Positions 29,917 through 39,753 are shown, counted from the stretch's first letter. The stretch is DNA of 64,000 bases from Rhizobium herbae (GCF_017873135.1 NZ_JAGGJV010000012.1:124001-188000), one strand, 5' to 3'. Program-made: numbers and translations. Notes: generated from the sequence alone by a model not told the origin.

Positions 29917-30615
29917 TTAGGGTGCCCAGTAAATCTGAAGCGGGGAGGCGGCCCGGCGCAATATCGCCCGGATCGGCATCTCCGCCTCGTCACCGGGCGC
30001 TTCAGCCTTGGCAAGAACGTCCTTCTTGGCCGCTCCTTCGATATGGAGCACCAGAAGTCGGGCATCCTGAAGGCTGGAGAATGTAAATGTCAGGCGTGGT
30101 TCGCCAGCGCCTTCGGCTTCCATCGTCATCACGCCGCGTGGCGTGGCCAGATCCAGCGCTTCTGCAAGGCGCGATCCGCCCGGAAAGAACGAGGCCGTAT
30201 GGCCGTCGCCGCCCATGCCGAGAATGACGACGTCGAAGGGACAGCCGATAGCGGCCGTCTGCTTGCTTACCGTGGCTGCTGCTTCTTCGGCGGTCGCCGT
30301 CGGATAAAAAAGCGGCTGAAAGATCGCCGAAGCGGCCGTTTCAATCAGCAGGTTGTCCTTGACGAGCTTCTCGTTCGAGCGGTCGCTGTCGGGAGCGACA
30401 AAGCGTTCGTCGACCAGCGTAACCGTCACATTCGGCCAGTCGAGCGCCTTGCCGGACAGGGCTTTGAAAAACGCCTTCGGCGTTGACCCGCCCGAGACGG
30501 CGATGCTGGCTGTGCCACGCGCGGCAACGGCTGCGGACAGCGCGGATGCCACGGCTTCGGCCAGGCCCTCTGCGAGGGCCGCGCCATTGTCGAATACATG
30601 CATCGCAGCCGTCAT
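29917..30615 (-). CDS. pgl: 6-phosphogluconolactonase
   Basis: 232 residues, DevB/SOL-type lactonase that hydrolyses 6-phosphoglucono-delta-lactone. Motifs: AVSGGSTPKAFFKALSG near residue 42, VTLVDERFV near 68 and ILGMGGDGHTASFFPG near 130. An alternative start at 30603 would remove four residues. It follows zwf after 12 bp. Confidence 0.95.
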   Translation of the reverse strand: MTAAMHVFDNGAALAEGLAEAVASALSAAVAARGTASIAVSGGSTPKAFFKALSGKALDWPNVTVTLVDERFVAPDSDRSNEKLVKDNLLIETAASAIFQPLFYPTATAEEAAATVSKQTAAIGCPFDVVILGMGGDGHTASFFPGGSRLAEALDLATPRGVMTMEAEGAGEPRLTFTFSSLQDARLLVLHIEGAAKKDVLAKAEAPGDEAEMPIRAILRRAASPLQIYWAP

Positions 30616-30627
30616 CCGCGTCAGCCC

Positions 30628-32103
30628 TCAGATCACTTCATGCCAGGTGCGGCCATCCCGCTCGATCAGCGCAATCGCCTGGCTCGGGCCCCAGGTGCCG
30701 GCCGTATAGGCCTGGACCTGCTGGTTAACCGCTTCCCAGGACTTGAGGATCGGATCGACCCAGCGCCATGCGGCCTCGACTTCGTCGCGGCGCATGAACA
30801 GCGTCTGGTTGTTGCGCACGACGTCGAGCAACAGACGCTCATAGGCATCGGCGCTGCGGGCGTTGAAGGCTTCGGCAAAGGTCATGTCGAGCGAGACGTT
30901 GCGCAGGCGCATGCCGCCCGGGCCTGGGTCCTTGATCATCAGCGACTGCTTGACGCCTTCGTCCGGCTGCAGCCGGATGATCAACTGGTTGGCGGCGATG
31001 CGGCCGGCCGCTTCATCGAAGATCGAATGCGGAATCGGCTTGAAGCTGACGACGATTTCCGACATACGGCCGGCCATGCGCTTGCCGGTGCGAATGTAGA
31101 AGGGGACACCTGCCCAGCGCCAGTTGCCGATCTCGGCCTTGATGGCGACGAAGGTTTCGGTGTTCGAGACGCCGCCTTCCAGTTCTTCAAGGTACCCCTT
31201 GACCGCGCCCCCGGCGGAAGCCCCCGCCTTGTACTGGCCGCGCACCGTCATTTTCTCGACATTGGCGGGTGTGATCGGCTTCAGCGCCCGCAGCACTTTC
31301 AGCTTCTCGTCGCGCACCGCCTCCGCGTTCATCGACGGCGGTACTTCCATGGCAACCAGGCAGAGAAGTTGCAGAATGTGGTTCTGCACCATGTCGCGCA
31401 GCGCGCCGGCCTTGTCGTAGTAACCGGCACGGCTTTCAAGTCCGACGGACTCGGCAACCGTGATCTGGATATGGTCGATATAGGCGGAGTTCCACAGCGG
31501 CTCGTACAGCGTATTGGCAAAGCGCAGCGCCATCAGGTTCTGTACGGTTTCCTTGCCGAGATAGTGGTCGATGCGGAAAATCTGCTCTTCCTTGAACACC
31601 TTGCCGATCGTGTCGTTGAGCTCAAGCGCGGAGGAGAGGTCGCGGCCGATCGGCTTTTCGACGACGATGCGGGTCATCTTGGTGATCAGTTTGTGATCAC
31701 GGATCTTTTCGGAGATATCGCCGAAAATACCCGGAGCAACCGCAAGATAGAACGCGCGGACGCGCTCCTTGCCTTCGTCGAGCAGAGCCTTCAGCTTGTC
31801 CCAGCCCTGGTCCGATTTGGCATCGACGGAAATGTAATAGAGACGATCCGTAAAGGTCTTGACCTGGGCGTCATCATATTCGCCCTTTTTCAGATGTTCC
31901 TTCAGGGCGTCCGTGGCGAATTTACGATATTCTTCATGGCTGAGCGCGCTGCGCGAGGCCCCGATGATACGGGTCGGGTCGCTCAATTGGCCGTCAAGCT
32001 GGCGATGATAAAGGGCAGGAAGCAACTTGCGTTCTGCAAGGTCGCCGGTGCCTCCGAAAACCACATAGTCAAAGGGTTCCACAGGGATGATCTGGCTGCT
32101 CAT
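30628..32103 (-). CDS. zwf: Glucose-6-phosphate 1-dehydrogenase
   Basis: 491 residues, first enzyme of the Entner-Doudoroff and oxidative pentose phosphate routes. The NAD(P)-binding motif GGTGDLAERKLLPALYH lies near residue 14 and the catalytic RIDHYLGKETVQNLMALRFA segment near 176. Normal length. It heads the minus-strand operon; its leader contains an AT-rich stretch (about 32137-32158) suited to a promoter. Confidence 0.96.
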   Translation of the reverse strand: MSSQIIPVEPFDYVVFGGTGDLAERKLLPALYHRQLDGQLSDPTRIIGASRSALSHEEYRKFATDALKEHLKKGEYDDAQVKTFTDRLYYISVDAKSDQGWDKLKALLDEGKERVRAFYLAVAPGIFGDISEKIRDHKLITKMTRIVVEKPIGRDLSSALELNDTIGKVFKEEQIFRIDHYLGKETVQNLMALRFANTLYEPLWNSAYIDHIQITVAESVGLESRAGYYDKAGALRDMVQNHILQLLCLVAMEVPPSMNAEAVRDEKLKVLRALKPITPANVEKMTVRGQYKAGASAGGAVKGYLEELEGGVSNTETFVAIKAEIGNWRWAGVPFYIRTGKRMAGRMSEIVVSFKPIPHSIFDEAAGRIAANQLIIRLQPDEGVKQSLMIKDPGPGGMRLRNVSLDMTFAEAFNARSADAYERLLLDVVRNNQTLFMRRDEVEAAWRWVDPILKSWEAVNQQVQAYTAGTWGPSQAIALIERDGRTWHEVI

Positions 32104-32154
32104 GAGAAATCTCGATCTCGTTCTGGTCTGAGGAGTGTATAATCTAATCGATTT

Positions 32155-32212
32155 AAAAGCGCTAGAGTGCGGCGCAATAAAATGGATTTCGCTCGTGCAG
32201 AATTGCGCTTTT
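32155..32212. repeat. Imperfect inverted repeat between zwf and puuB
   Basis: AAAAGCGC (32155-32162) and GCGCTTTT (32205-32212) are perfect 8-bp arms 42 bp apart, and the right arm overlaps the puuB stop codon. It could serve as a loose terminator for puuB or be another dispersed rhizobial palindrome. Confidence 0.45.
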
Positions 32213-33497
32213 AGAATTTGTCGCGCAAGGCATACCAGCTGAGCGCAAGGAACAAAAGCACCGAGCGGAACCGCTGCCCGCCGGGAAAGGCCGGGATGTC
32301 CAGATCACGGAAAAGATCGAGGTCTGAGCGGTTTCCGGTAACCAGGTCGGCATAGAGCTTGCCACAGTAGTTTGACAGCATGACGCCATGGCCGGAATAA
32401 CCGCCGATCGATGTGACGCCGGGCATGACCTCGCGCACGAAGGGTTGGCGCGGCATGGTGATGCCGACGGAGCCGCCCCAGGCATGCGTCATCTCGATAT
32501 TTTCCAGCGACGGATAAATCTCGCTGATCTGCCGGCGGATATGGTCGGAAATGTCGCGCGGATTGTCCGCCGTATATGCCTCGCGGCCGCCGAACAGCAG
32601 CCGGCCGTCCTGCGACTTGCGGAAATAGCGCACGACGAAGCGCGAATCGGCAACCGCCTCGCCGCCGGGCAGGACATCGGGAAAATCGGTGAGGATTTTC
32701 GTGGCGCCGATGAAGGAGCGGATCGGCATGACATGACGCGCGGTCACCGGTTCGAGATTGCCGATATAACCGTTGCAGGCGATCAGCGCACGTTCGGCGC
32801 GGATCGTGCCCTTGTCTGTCTCGATACTGACCCGGCCACCGGCTTGGTTGATTTTCAGCGCCTTGGTCTGCTCGTGGAGTGAGGCACCTGCCAATGCGGC
32901 CTGCTTCGCCAGCCCGACCAGCAGTTTCATCGGCTGGATATGGCCGGTGCCGGTGTCGCGGATGCCGAACAGATAACGGTCAGACCCAAGTCGCGCGACG
33001 GTTTCGTCCCGCTCCATGAAGCTCTGGTGAGCGTAGCCGTATCGCGATGCGGCGATCTCGACGCTGTCGCGGTAGTCCTTCTCAAGACGTCTCTTGTGGC
33101 AGACGTTGAGTTGTCCCTTAACGTATTCGATATCGATGCCGTGCAAGGCAGAAAAATCGAGAAGATATTTCTTGGCGTCTTCGGCAAGATCGAACAGCGC
33201 CTTGGACCGCTCGAAACCGAGTGAATCCTCCAGCTCTTCCGGGGACCAGCGCTGGCCGGTGCCGAGCTGCCCGCCATTGCGGCCGGATGCGCCGTCGCCG
33301 AAGCGGCAGGCGTCGATCAGCGTCACGCGAACGCCCTTCAGGGCAAGATTATAGGCGGCCTGAAGGCCGGTGAAGCCGCCGCCGACGATCGCGACATCGG
33401 TGTCGATCGAACCGGAGAGTGCCGGATAGTCCGGCCGTTCCGGTACTTGTGCCTCATACCAGGAAATCCCGGGCGAGATCGGGCTTTGCCAGGGCAT
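32211..33497 (-). CDS. puuB: Gamma-glutamylputrescine oxidase-like FAD oxidoreductase
   Basis: 428 residues from ATG 33497, which has AGGAAAGG just upstream; the longer frame overlaps the preceding gene without such a site. DAO-family flavoprotein with the dinucleotide motif VAIVGGGFTGLQAAYNLALK near residue 36 and a C-terminal FAD-contact segment (SIGGYSGHGVMLSNYCGKL). Paired with the glutamine-synthetase-like gene upstream, it fits step two of the Puu pathway of putrescine catabolism. Later Puu enzymes (PuuC, PuuD) are not in the window. Confidence 0.85.
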   Translation of the reverse strand: MPWQSPISPGISWYEAQVPERPDYPALSGSIDTDVAIVGGGFTGLQAAYNLALKGVRVTLIDACRFGDGASGRNGGQLGTGQRWSPEELEDSLGFERSKALFDLAEDAKKYLLDFSALHGIDIEYVKGQLNVCHKRRLEKDYRDSVEIAASRYGYAHQSFMERDETVARLGSDRYLFGIRDTGTGHIQPMKLLVGLAKQAALAGASLHEQTKALKINQAGGRVSIETDKGTIRAERALIACNGYIGNLEPVTARHVMPIRSFIGATKILTDFPDVLPGGEAVADSRFVVRYFRKSQDGRLLFGGREAYTADNPRDISDHIRRQISEIYPSLENIEMTHAWGGSVGITMPRQPFVREVMPGVTSIGGYSGHGVMLSNYCGKLYADLVTGNRSDLDLFRDLDIPAFPGGQRFRSVLLFLALSWYALRDKF

Positions 33498-33513
33498 GGC
33501 CGCGCCTTTCCTG

Positions 33514-34950
33514 TCAGACATTGAGGAGCAGGTATTCGCGTTCCCAGGGGCTGATCACCTGCATGAAGGTTTCGAACTCGCCCCGCTTCACGCCGCCATA
33601 GATGGCGATGAATTCCGGGCTGAAGATCTCGGCGAGCGAAGGTTCCGATTCGAGCAGCGAGATGGCTTCCAGCAATCCTCGCGGCAGGTCGACCGTACCG
33701 CGATCCGCCGAAGCCTCTGCCGGCGGCGATGGCTCCAGCCCCTGCACGATGCCGAGATAGCCGCAGCCGAGCGAAGCGGCGAGCGCCAGATAGGGATTGG
33801 CGTCTGAACTCGGCAGCCGGTTTTCGACACGCCGGGCGGCAGGCTCTGACACGGGAACACGGAAAGCCGTCGTCCGGTTGTCGTAACCCCATGCATTGTT
33901 AACCGGCGCCGACATGTCCGGCGTCAGGCGGCGGTAGGAGTTCACATAGGGCGCCATCATCGACAGCGTCTTCGGCACGTATTTCTGCATGCCGCCGATG
34001 AAGGAGAAGAACTCTTTCGAGGCCGATCCATCCGCGTTTGAAAACAGGTTGCGCCCCGTATTGATCTCGACGATCGACTGATGGATATGCATGGCCGAGC
34101 CGGCCTGTCCTTGCATCGGCTTGGCCATGAAGGTCGCATATATGCCGTGCTTCAGCGCCGCCTCGCGGATCGTCCGCTTGAACATGAAGACCTGGTCGGC
34201 AAGCTCGATGGGATCGCCATGGCGAAGGTTGATTTCCAGCTGCGCCGGACCTTCTTCGTGGATCAGCGTGTCGATCTCCAGACCCTGCTTTTCCGAGAAA
34301 TGATAGATGTCGTCGATGAGTTCGTCGAATTCGTTGACGCCCGCGATGGAATAGGCTTGTCCGCCCTGGATCGAGCGGCCGGAGCGGCCTTTGGGCGGAT
34401 GCAGCGGATAGTCCGGATCGTCGTTCTTGGCGACGAGATAAAACTCGATCTCAGGCGCGACAACCGGCTTCCAGCCCTTCTTGCGATAAAGCTCCAGCAC
34501 GTTCTTGAGAACGTTGCGCGGCGTATAGGGAACGTCTTCGCCTTGAGAGCCGGCAATGTCGCAGATAACCTGCGCCGTCGGGTCACTCTCCCAGGGGACG
34601 ACAGAAAGGGTCGACAGATCGGGCACCAGCTTGATGTCGCTGTCGCGGCTGTCATAGCGGAATTCGCCGGTTTCCTCCGGGTACTCTCCCGAAATCGTAT
34701 GGCGGTAGATCGCGGATGGCAGGGCCAGCGACGTATTGGACGTGAACTTGGAGGACGGCATCATCTTGCCGCGCGGCACGCCGGCGATATCGGGCGTGAT
34801 GCATTCGATGTCCTCGATGCCGCGGATTTTCAGCCAATCGGCGGCCTCTTTCCAGGTCTTCACTCCTCTTGGAGCTTGCAGTGCGGCGGGTATTTTTACG
34901 CTCTTAACGGTCCTTGCAGTTGGTTGGGCAGCATTTCTTCTGACAGGCAT
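33514..34950 (-). CDS. puuA: Glutamine synthetase-like gamma-glutamylputrescine synthetase
   Basis: 478 residues. The glutamine-synthetase catalytic domain occupies about residues 130-470: VVAPEIEFYL (metal-binding Glu), GPAQLEINL, GSAMHIHQSI (His of the active site) and NRLPSSDANPYLALAAS. The family links glutamate to an amine; the adjacent puuB makes putrescine the likely acceptor. It begins with a basic 25-residue extension. The puuB start lies 16 bp after its stop, so the two are an operon. Confidence 0.87.
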   Translation of the reverse strand: MPVRRNAAQPTARTVKSVKIPAALQAPRGVKTWKEAADWLKIRGIEDIECITPDIAGVPRGKMMPSSKFTSNTSLALPSAIYRHTISGEYPEETGEFRYDSRDSDIKLVPDLSTLSVVPWESDPTAQVICDIAGSQGEDVPYTPRNVLKNVLELYRKKGWKPVVAPEIEFYLVAKNDDPDYPLHPPKGRSGRSIQGGQAYSIAGVNEFDELIDDIYHFSEKQGLEIDTLIHEEGPAQLEINLRHGDPIELADQVFMFKRTIREAALKHGIYATFMAKPMQGQAGSAMHIHQSIVEINTGRNLFSNADGSASKEFFSFIGGMQKYVPKTLSMMAPYVNSYRRLTPDMSAPVNNAWGYDNRTTAFRVPVSEPAARRVENRLPSSDANPYLALAASLGCGYLGIVQGLEPSPPAEASADRGTVDLPRGLLEAISLLESEPSLAEIFSPEFIAIYGGVKRGEFETFMQVISPWEREYLLLNV

Positions 34951-35124
34951 AAATCACCGGTTTTGGGTTCGGATAGGTCATCATAGCCACAGTTTGGCAA
35001 TTGGCTAGGGTGAAAACCGGGACTTTCCATCCCGTACAGGCTGTATTTGCGGTCATAGAGAAGGCGCGGCAATTGACTTTGACGCCGCCGCCTTCGAAAG
35101 GAAACGGAAACAGGAACGGATGTC

Positions 35125-36309
35125 TTGGCTGAGCAATATGACGTGGTGATAATCGGGGCAGGGGCCGCCGGCATGATGGCGGCGATCGAGGCGGGCAAGC
35201 GCGGCCGCCGTGTCGTCGTGCTCGATCACGCCAAGGCCCCCGGCGAGAAAATCCGCATTTCCGGTGGTGGGCGCTGCAACTTCACCAATATCCACGCGAG
35301 CCCGAAGAACTTCCTCTCCGCCAACCCGCATTTCTGCAAGTCGGCCCTGGCGCGCTATACGCCGCAGGATTTTGTAAGCCTTGTCGACAGCCACGGCATC
35401 GCCTGGCACGAAAAGACGCTTGGCCAGCTGTTTTGTGATGACAGCGCCAAGGATATCATCCGCATGCTTCTGACGGAGATGAAGGATGCCCGCGCGGTGC
35501 TGCGTCTGGGCGCGCAGATACAGTCGGTCGAAAAAACGCTTTCCGGATTTCGGGTCGTCACCGCGGACGGCATGATCGACTGTTCTTCCCTGGTCATCGC
35601 GAGCGGCGGCAAGTCGATCCCGAAGATGGGGGCGACGGGTTTCGCCTACAGGATTGCCGAACAATTCGGCCTGCCGCTGATCGAGACCCGCCCCGCGCTG
35701 GTGCCGTTGACTCTGGATCCGGCGCAACTGGAGAGCCTGAGTCTGCTTGCCGGCGTTGCCGTCGATGCCGAAGCGCGCTCGGGCAAGGCCGCGTTCGAGG
35801 AAGCGGTGCTGATCACCCATCGCGGCTTGAGCGGCCCAGCCATCCTGCAGATATCGTCCTATTGGCGTGAAGGCGGCGACATCCGTCTTGGCTTGTTGCC
35901 GCGCGTGGATATAGCTGCCCTCCTGAAGGCTGCGCGCCGGGAAAACGGACGTCAGGCTTTGCAGACGGCACTCGCAGAATCGTTGCCGAAGAGGTTGGCG
36001 CAGTTCTTTACCGAGACTGCCGGCTTCAGCAACCGGCCGCTCGCCGATCTCTCCGACAAGGGCATCGATGCCTTCTGTCTCGGCATCAAGGACTGGACCA
36101 TCACTCCGGCCGGCTCGGAGGGCTACCGCACCGCGGAAGTGACACTCGGCGGTGTCGATACCAGGGCGCTCGATTCCCGCAGCATGCAGGCGCGGGATGT
36201 GCCCGGCCTCTATTTCATCGGCGAATGTGTCGATGTCACCGGCTGGCTCGGCGGGTATAACTTCCAATGGGCCTGGGCATCGGGCTTCTCCGCGGGGCAG
36301 ACAGTATAA
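35125..36309 (+). CDS. HI0933/BaiN-family flavoprotein
   Basis: 394 residues. The N-terminal FAD motif YDVVIIGAGAAGMMAAIEAG and the family hallmark EKIRISGGGRCNFTN (near residue 50) are present, as is the C-terminal DVTGWLGGYNFQWAWASG. The frame has no upstream ATG, so translation probably starts at TTG 35125, with AGGAACGGA before it. Members are annotated as NAD(P)/FAD oxidoreductases, mostly without a proven substrate. Confidence 0.87.
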   Translation: MAEQYDVVIIGAGAAGMMAAIEAGKRGRRVVVLDHAKAPGEKIRISGGGRCNFTNIHASPKNFLSANPHFCKSALARYTPQDFVSLVDSHGIAWHEKTLGQLFCDDSAKDIIRMLLTEMKDARAVLRLGAQIQSVEKTLSGFRVVTADGMIDCSSLVIASGGKSIPKMGATGFAYRIAEQFGLPLIETRPALVPLTLDPAQLESLSLLAGVAVDAEARSGKAAFEEAVLITHRGLSGPAILQISSYWREGGDIRLGLLPRVDIAALLKAARRENGRQALQTALAESLPKRLAQFFTETAGFSNRPLADLSDKGIDAFCLGIKDWTITPAGSEGYRTAEVTLGGVDTRALDSRSMQARDVPGLYFIGECVDVTGWLGGYNFQWAWASGFSAGQTV

Positions 36310-36535
36310 CGGGCGCAAAAGACCCGGTTGGTCTTCAGTCATTGTTAAGACATCTGGCGGAACCTGTCTCATAAGCTGGCACAACGGCCTCGCGATGCGG
36401 AAAAGACGGTTCTTTTCGAAAAATGTTTCAGAAAAGTGACATTTTTTCTCTATTGCGAGCGGTTGCAACATGAAGTGGGCTGGCGGTCCGGATCATCCGG
36501 GTCTATTGTTGCTTTGGTCGAAAGGACATGATGCC

Positions 36536-36691
36536 ATGAACCAGTCACGCAGCCGTTCCACAGCCCGCGCTATCGCCATTGCGAAAACTGACGAGAGCAA
36601 CGCGCGAAAGTCTCTTCTGATCCGCGCGTCCGTGATCGCCGTTTGCGCCCTCGCAGCGCTCACGGCACTGCCTTCCTTCTGGTCCTTCTGA
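36536..36691 (+). CDS. Small single-helix membrane protein, unknown
   Basis: 51 residues from ATG 36536, with AAAGGA 9 bp upstream. The N-terminal half is basic and polar; residues 29-47 (IRASVIAVCALAALTAL) form one membrane helix. Nothing is recognisable by family. The ribosome site and plausible N-in topology argue for a real gene. Confidence 0.45.
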   Translation: MNQSRSRSTARAIAIAKTDESNARKSLLIRASVIAVCALAALTALPSFWSF

Positions 36692-37027
36692 CGCCCCAGA
36701 TATTTCCTGAGTATAGCTGTCGCCGACGGCTTTGTGCCGGGCATTGAGCGGACGGCATTTTTTGCCCGTTTTGCGGGGCCGCGGTGTCGTTCTTTATCCT
36801 GTCTTCGCCCGCCGTGCCTGAAACGATTTAGGTCGCATTTATTCAAATATTAATCGTTGCCGTTGAAGAATGTGCTGCAACGGAGTCTGCCATGATCTTG
36901 CCTCGGAAACGCGGCGGGTCATGCAATGAATGCCTGGCAGGCTGGCGGCGATGCGCCGTATGGTTTTCGATCAAATCACCAGCTTGTTGACGCACCGGGG
37001 AAGCCTGTCAGGGCTCGAGGAGGGGCG
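36692..37027. other. Gene-free stretch before the McpZ-like chemoreceptor
   Basis: No convincing gene. It contains an AT-rich island (about 36835-36860) with TTAT-N7-TTAA at 36839-36853, one mismatch from the CtrA full-site consensus TTAA-N7-TTAA. It may hold the chemoreceptor promoter. Confidence 0.4.
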
Positions 37028-39583
37028 ATGCAGGCTGCGAGCCAAGGTGCGTTCATGTTCATCGACAAGATTCTTGCCCGCTTCAAAATCCAGACCAAGG
37101 TGCTGTTGTTCATCCTGCCCTTCGTCGTCAGCATCTGCGCCGTCGGTATCACCGGGCTCTATGCGTCCGGATTGCTGCAGGGCCGGATGGAAATATCGAA
37201 CAGCGTTCTCCAGTCGCTGAGCGGCTTCAAGGATGTTTATGCCGGCATGAACAGTTTCCTTCAGAATACGTCGGAAGCAACCCGGCAGGCAGTTGTCGAG
37301 AAGCTGCAAGCGCAGCAGACCGTGCTGTCGGACACGCTGACGCAGGTGAATGACGAGGAAGGCCGCCGGCAGTTGCAGGAAGCCGTTGATGGAAGCACCA
37401 AGATCGGTGATCGCGTCGGCCAGCTCTGGACACTTTACGAACAAGAGGTCGCACTTCGCAAATCCATTTCTGCGAGCCTTGGAAGCTTGCTCGGCGAGCA
37501 GATGAAAGTGCTTGAGGAAGCAACCAAGATGGAACGTGTCGTCCGCAAGGACGAAGAGGCGGCAAAATCGATCCTGCGCGAAGCCGATCGGCTGACGTCG
37601 TCGAGCGATACACTCGTTGCCTTCATGTCAGCCTTTGCCAAGGCTGCGACGCCGGAAGACAAGATCAAGCTTGTCAGTTCCTCCTATGGCGACCTGACCA
37701 AGGTCCAGCGCAAGATCACATCGGGCCTGCCGGCAAACCAGAAGGCCGTCGCCGAAACCTTCAAGACGACGGTCGCCGAGATCAAGGCGCTGATCGACAC
37801 AGGCGACCTCAGCGAGGACAATGCGACCGCGATCGGTCGCCTGGTTGCCCGCTTCCGACAGAACAGCATCCAGCTGCAAACCGCCGCCACCGTGAAGATG
37901 CGTGACGCCACCGCGACCTTCGGAAAACTGGACGGGCCTCTGGTCAAGGCCGGTGCCGTGCTGACCGACACGCGCAAGCTGGTCAATTCCGTCTATTCCA
38001 TCCGCATTGCCGCCGCGAGTTTCCTTGAAAAATCCGACGAGGACGGCCGCAAGCGCCTTGCTCGCGAATTCTCGATCATGGGCCAGGACGTTCAGAGCCT
38101 GGCCGGGACTGCCGGCGATTTGAAATTCTTTTCGGATCTTGTGGGATCGCTGAATCCGATCATCGAAAAGATGAACACGGACAGCGCGGCTCTTGTCGAT
38201 ATCAGCAAGAAGCGCGGCGAAGAGTTTTCCGCCGCTGCTGCCGAAATCGATCACATCTGGGGCCAGCTGACGGCCTTTGCCGAAGGCCAGAAGACGACAG
38301 CTTCGGTCGAGCGCGACAAGGCCAACCAGGTTTCCGTATTCGCGACGGTCATCGGCATCCTGATCGCGCTTCTGGCCGGCGGCGCGCTGGTGCTGACGCT
38401 GAAAGGCCCGATCGGTCAGATCACCGCTGCCATGCGCCGTCTTGCCGATGGCGCGCTCGACACCTCGATCGACGGCGGCGCCCGCCGCGATGAAATCGGC
38501 GACATGGCCCGGGCGCTCGGCGTCTTCAAGGAAAATGCTCTTTCCAAAGTCCGCATCGAAGCGGAAAGCGAAGAGCAGCGTGCGCAGGCAGAAGCGGAAC
38601 GCACACGCAACGACACAGAAAAGCGCGCGCTCGACAGCCAGATCGATTTCGCCGTCAGCCAGCTCGCCGCCGGTCTCGGCCGCCTGGCGAGAGGCGACCT
38701 GTCAGAACAGATCGAGACGCCGTTCACCGGCCGCCTCGAGCAGTTGCGCATGGACTTCAACGGTTCGCTGATCCGCCTGCAGGATACGCTGCTGCAGATC
38801 CGCAACAACGCCCTGTCGATCCAGCGCAGCGGCAACGACATGCATGCCTCGGCGGATTCGCTGTCGAAGCGCACCGAGGCGCAAGCGGCGTCGCTGGAGG
38901 AAACGGCGGCAGCTGTCGATGAGATCACCGTCACGGTTCGTTCGTCTGCCGAGCGGGCGCACGAGGCCAATGTCGCAGTCACCCACACCAAGAAGAGCGC
39001 CGACAGTTCCGCAGTCGTCGTCAGCAACGCCATTGCCGCCATGGGCCGCATCGAGGATGCGTCACGCCAGATCGAGCAGATCATCGAAGTCATCGACGAG
39101 ATCGCCTTCCAGACCAATCTTCTGGCGCTCAATGCCGGTATCGAGGCCGCGCGTGCCGGCGATGCGGGCAAGGGGTTTGCCGTCGTTGCCCAGGAAGTGC
39201 GCGAACTGGCCCAGCGCTCCGCCGGCGCCGCCCGCGAGATCAAGGGATTGATCAACAAGTCGACCAACGAGGTGAATTCCGGTTCGCAACTGGTTCAGGA
39301 GACCGGCGCCGTGCTGGCCTCGATCAGCCAGCAGATCGTCTCCGTCAGCAACCATGTCGAAATGATCGCCACTGCCAGCCGCGATCAGGCCGCTGCCCTG
39401 CACGAGGTCAATGGTTCGGTCAACCAGATGGACCAGATGACCCAGCAGAACGCCATCATGGTCGATCAGGCGACCAACGCCAGCCGCGAACTTGCCAACC
39501 AGGCCGATACGCTGATGATGCTGGTCGAGCAGTTCCGCCTGGAGCCGGTCAGCACCGGGCGTCAGGCCAATCGCGCCGCCTGA
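37028..39583 (+). CDS. mcpZ: Methyl-accepting chemotaxis protein, McpZ-like
   Basis: 851 residues from ATG 37028, chosen because AGGAGG lies 4 bp upstream; ATG 37055 is an alternative nearer to the membrane helix. TM1 is at about 25-46 and TM2 at about 436-458, leaving a periplasmic region of nearly 390 residues, helical with long coiled-coil stretches. A HAMP domain (about 459-512) and a signalling domain follow, with the conserved hairpin tip IAFQTNLLALNAGIEAARAG near residue 695. Size and neighbourhood match S. meliloti McpZ, whose periplasmic region is an unusually long coiled coil. Its terminator lies just downstream. Confidence 0.85.
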   Translation: MQAASQGAFMFIDKILARFKIQTKVLLFILPFVVSICAVGITGLYASGLLQGRMEISNSVLQSLSGFKDVYAGMNSFLQNTSEATRQAVVEKLQAQQTVLSDTLTQVNDEEGRRQLQEAVDGSTKIGDRVGQLWTLYEQEVALRKSISASLGSLLGEQMKVLEEATKMERVVRKDEEAAKSILREADRLTSSSDTLVAFMSAFAKAATPEDKIKLVSSSYGDLTKVQRKITSGLPANQKAVAETFKTTVAEIKALIDTGDLSEDNATAIGRLVARFRQNSIQLQTAATVKMRDATATFGKLDGPLVKAGAVLTDTRKLVNSVYSIRIAAASFLEKSDEDGRKRLAREFSIMGQDVQSLAGTAGDLKFFSDLVGSLNPIIEKMNTDSAALVDISKKRGEEFSAAAAEIDHIWGQLTAFAEGQKTTASVERDKANQVSVFATVIGILIALLAGGALVLTLKGPIGQITAAMRRLADGALDTSIDGGARRDEIGDMARALGVFKENALSKVRIEAESEEQRAQAEAERTRNDTEKRALDSQIDFAVSQLAAGLGRLARGDLSEQIETPFTGRLEQLRMDFNGSLIRLQDTLLQIRNNALSIQRSGNDMHASADSLSKRTEAQAASLEETAAAVDEITVTVRSSAERAHEANVAVTHTKKSADSSAVVVSNAIAAMGRIEDASRQIEQIIEVIDEIAFQTNLLALNAGIEAARAGDAGKGFAVVAQEVRELAQRSAGAAREIKGLINKSTNEVNSGSQLVQETGAVLASISQQIVSVSNHVEMIATASRDQAAALHEVNGSVNQMDQMTQQNAIMVDQATNASRELANQADTLMMLVEQFRLEPVSTGRQANRAA

Positions 39584-39605
39584 TCAACAATTGAAGACAA
39601 CCTCG

Positions 39606-39637
39606 ATGCCCGGTCCTCGCGCCGGGCATTTTTATTT
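39606..39637 (+). terminator. Terminator after the McpZ-like gene
   Basis: ATGCCCGG (39606-39613) pairs with CCGGGCAT (39622-39629), followed by TTTTATTT. Confidence 0.85.
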
Positions 39638-39753
39638 CTATAAAATCGTAGCTGGATCGTATCGAAACCCCGGAAATTGCAAGGTTTTCTCACTGTTTTT
39701 TAAGCCTTCTAAATTAGAAAGATTATGACTCTTTTCCGTACGAAGGACATGCG

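Noticed and set aside
30598-32142. 514-codon plus-strand frame opposite zwf
   Set aside because: Shadow of zwf; no start context or family features.
36891-36989. 32-codon frame before the McpZ-like gene with a GGAG site
   Set aside because: Odd Cys/Trp/Arg composition and no sign of conservation that I can see; too weak to call.
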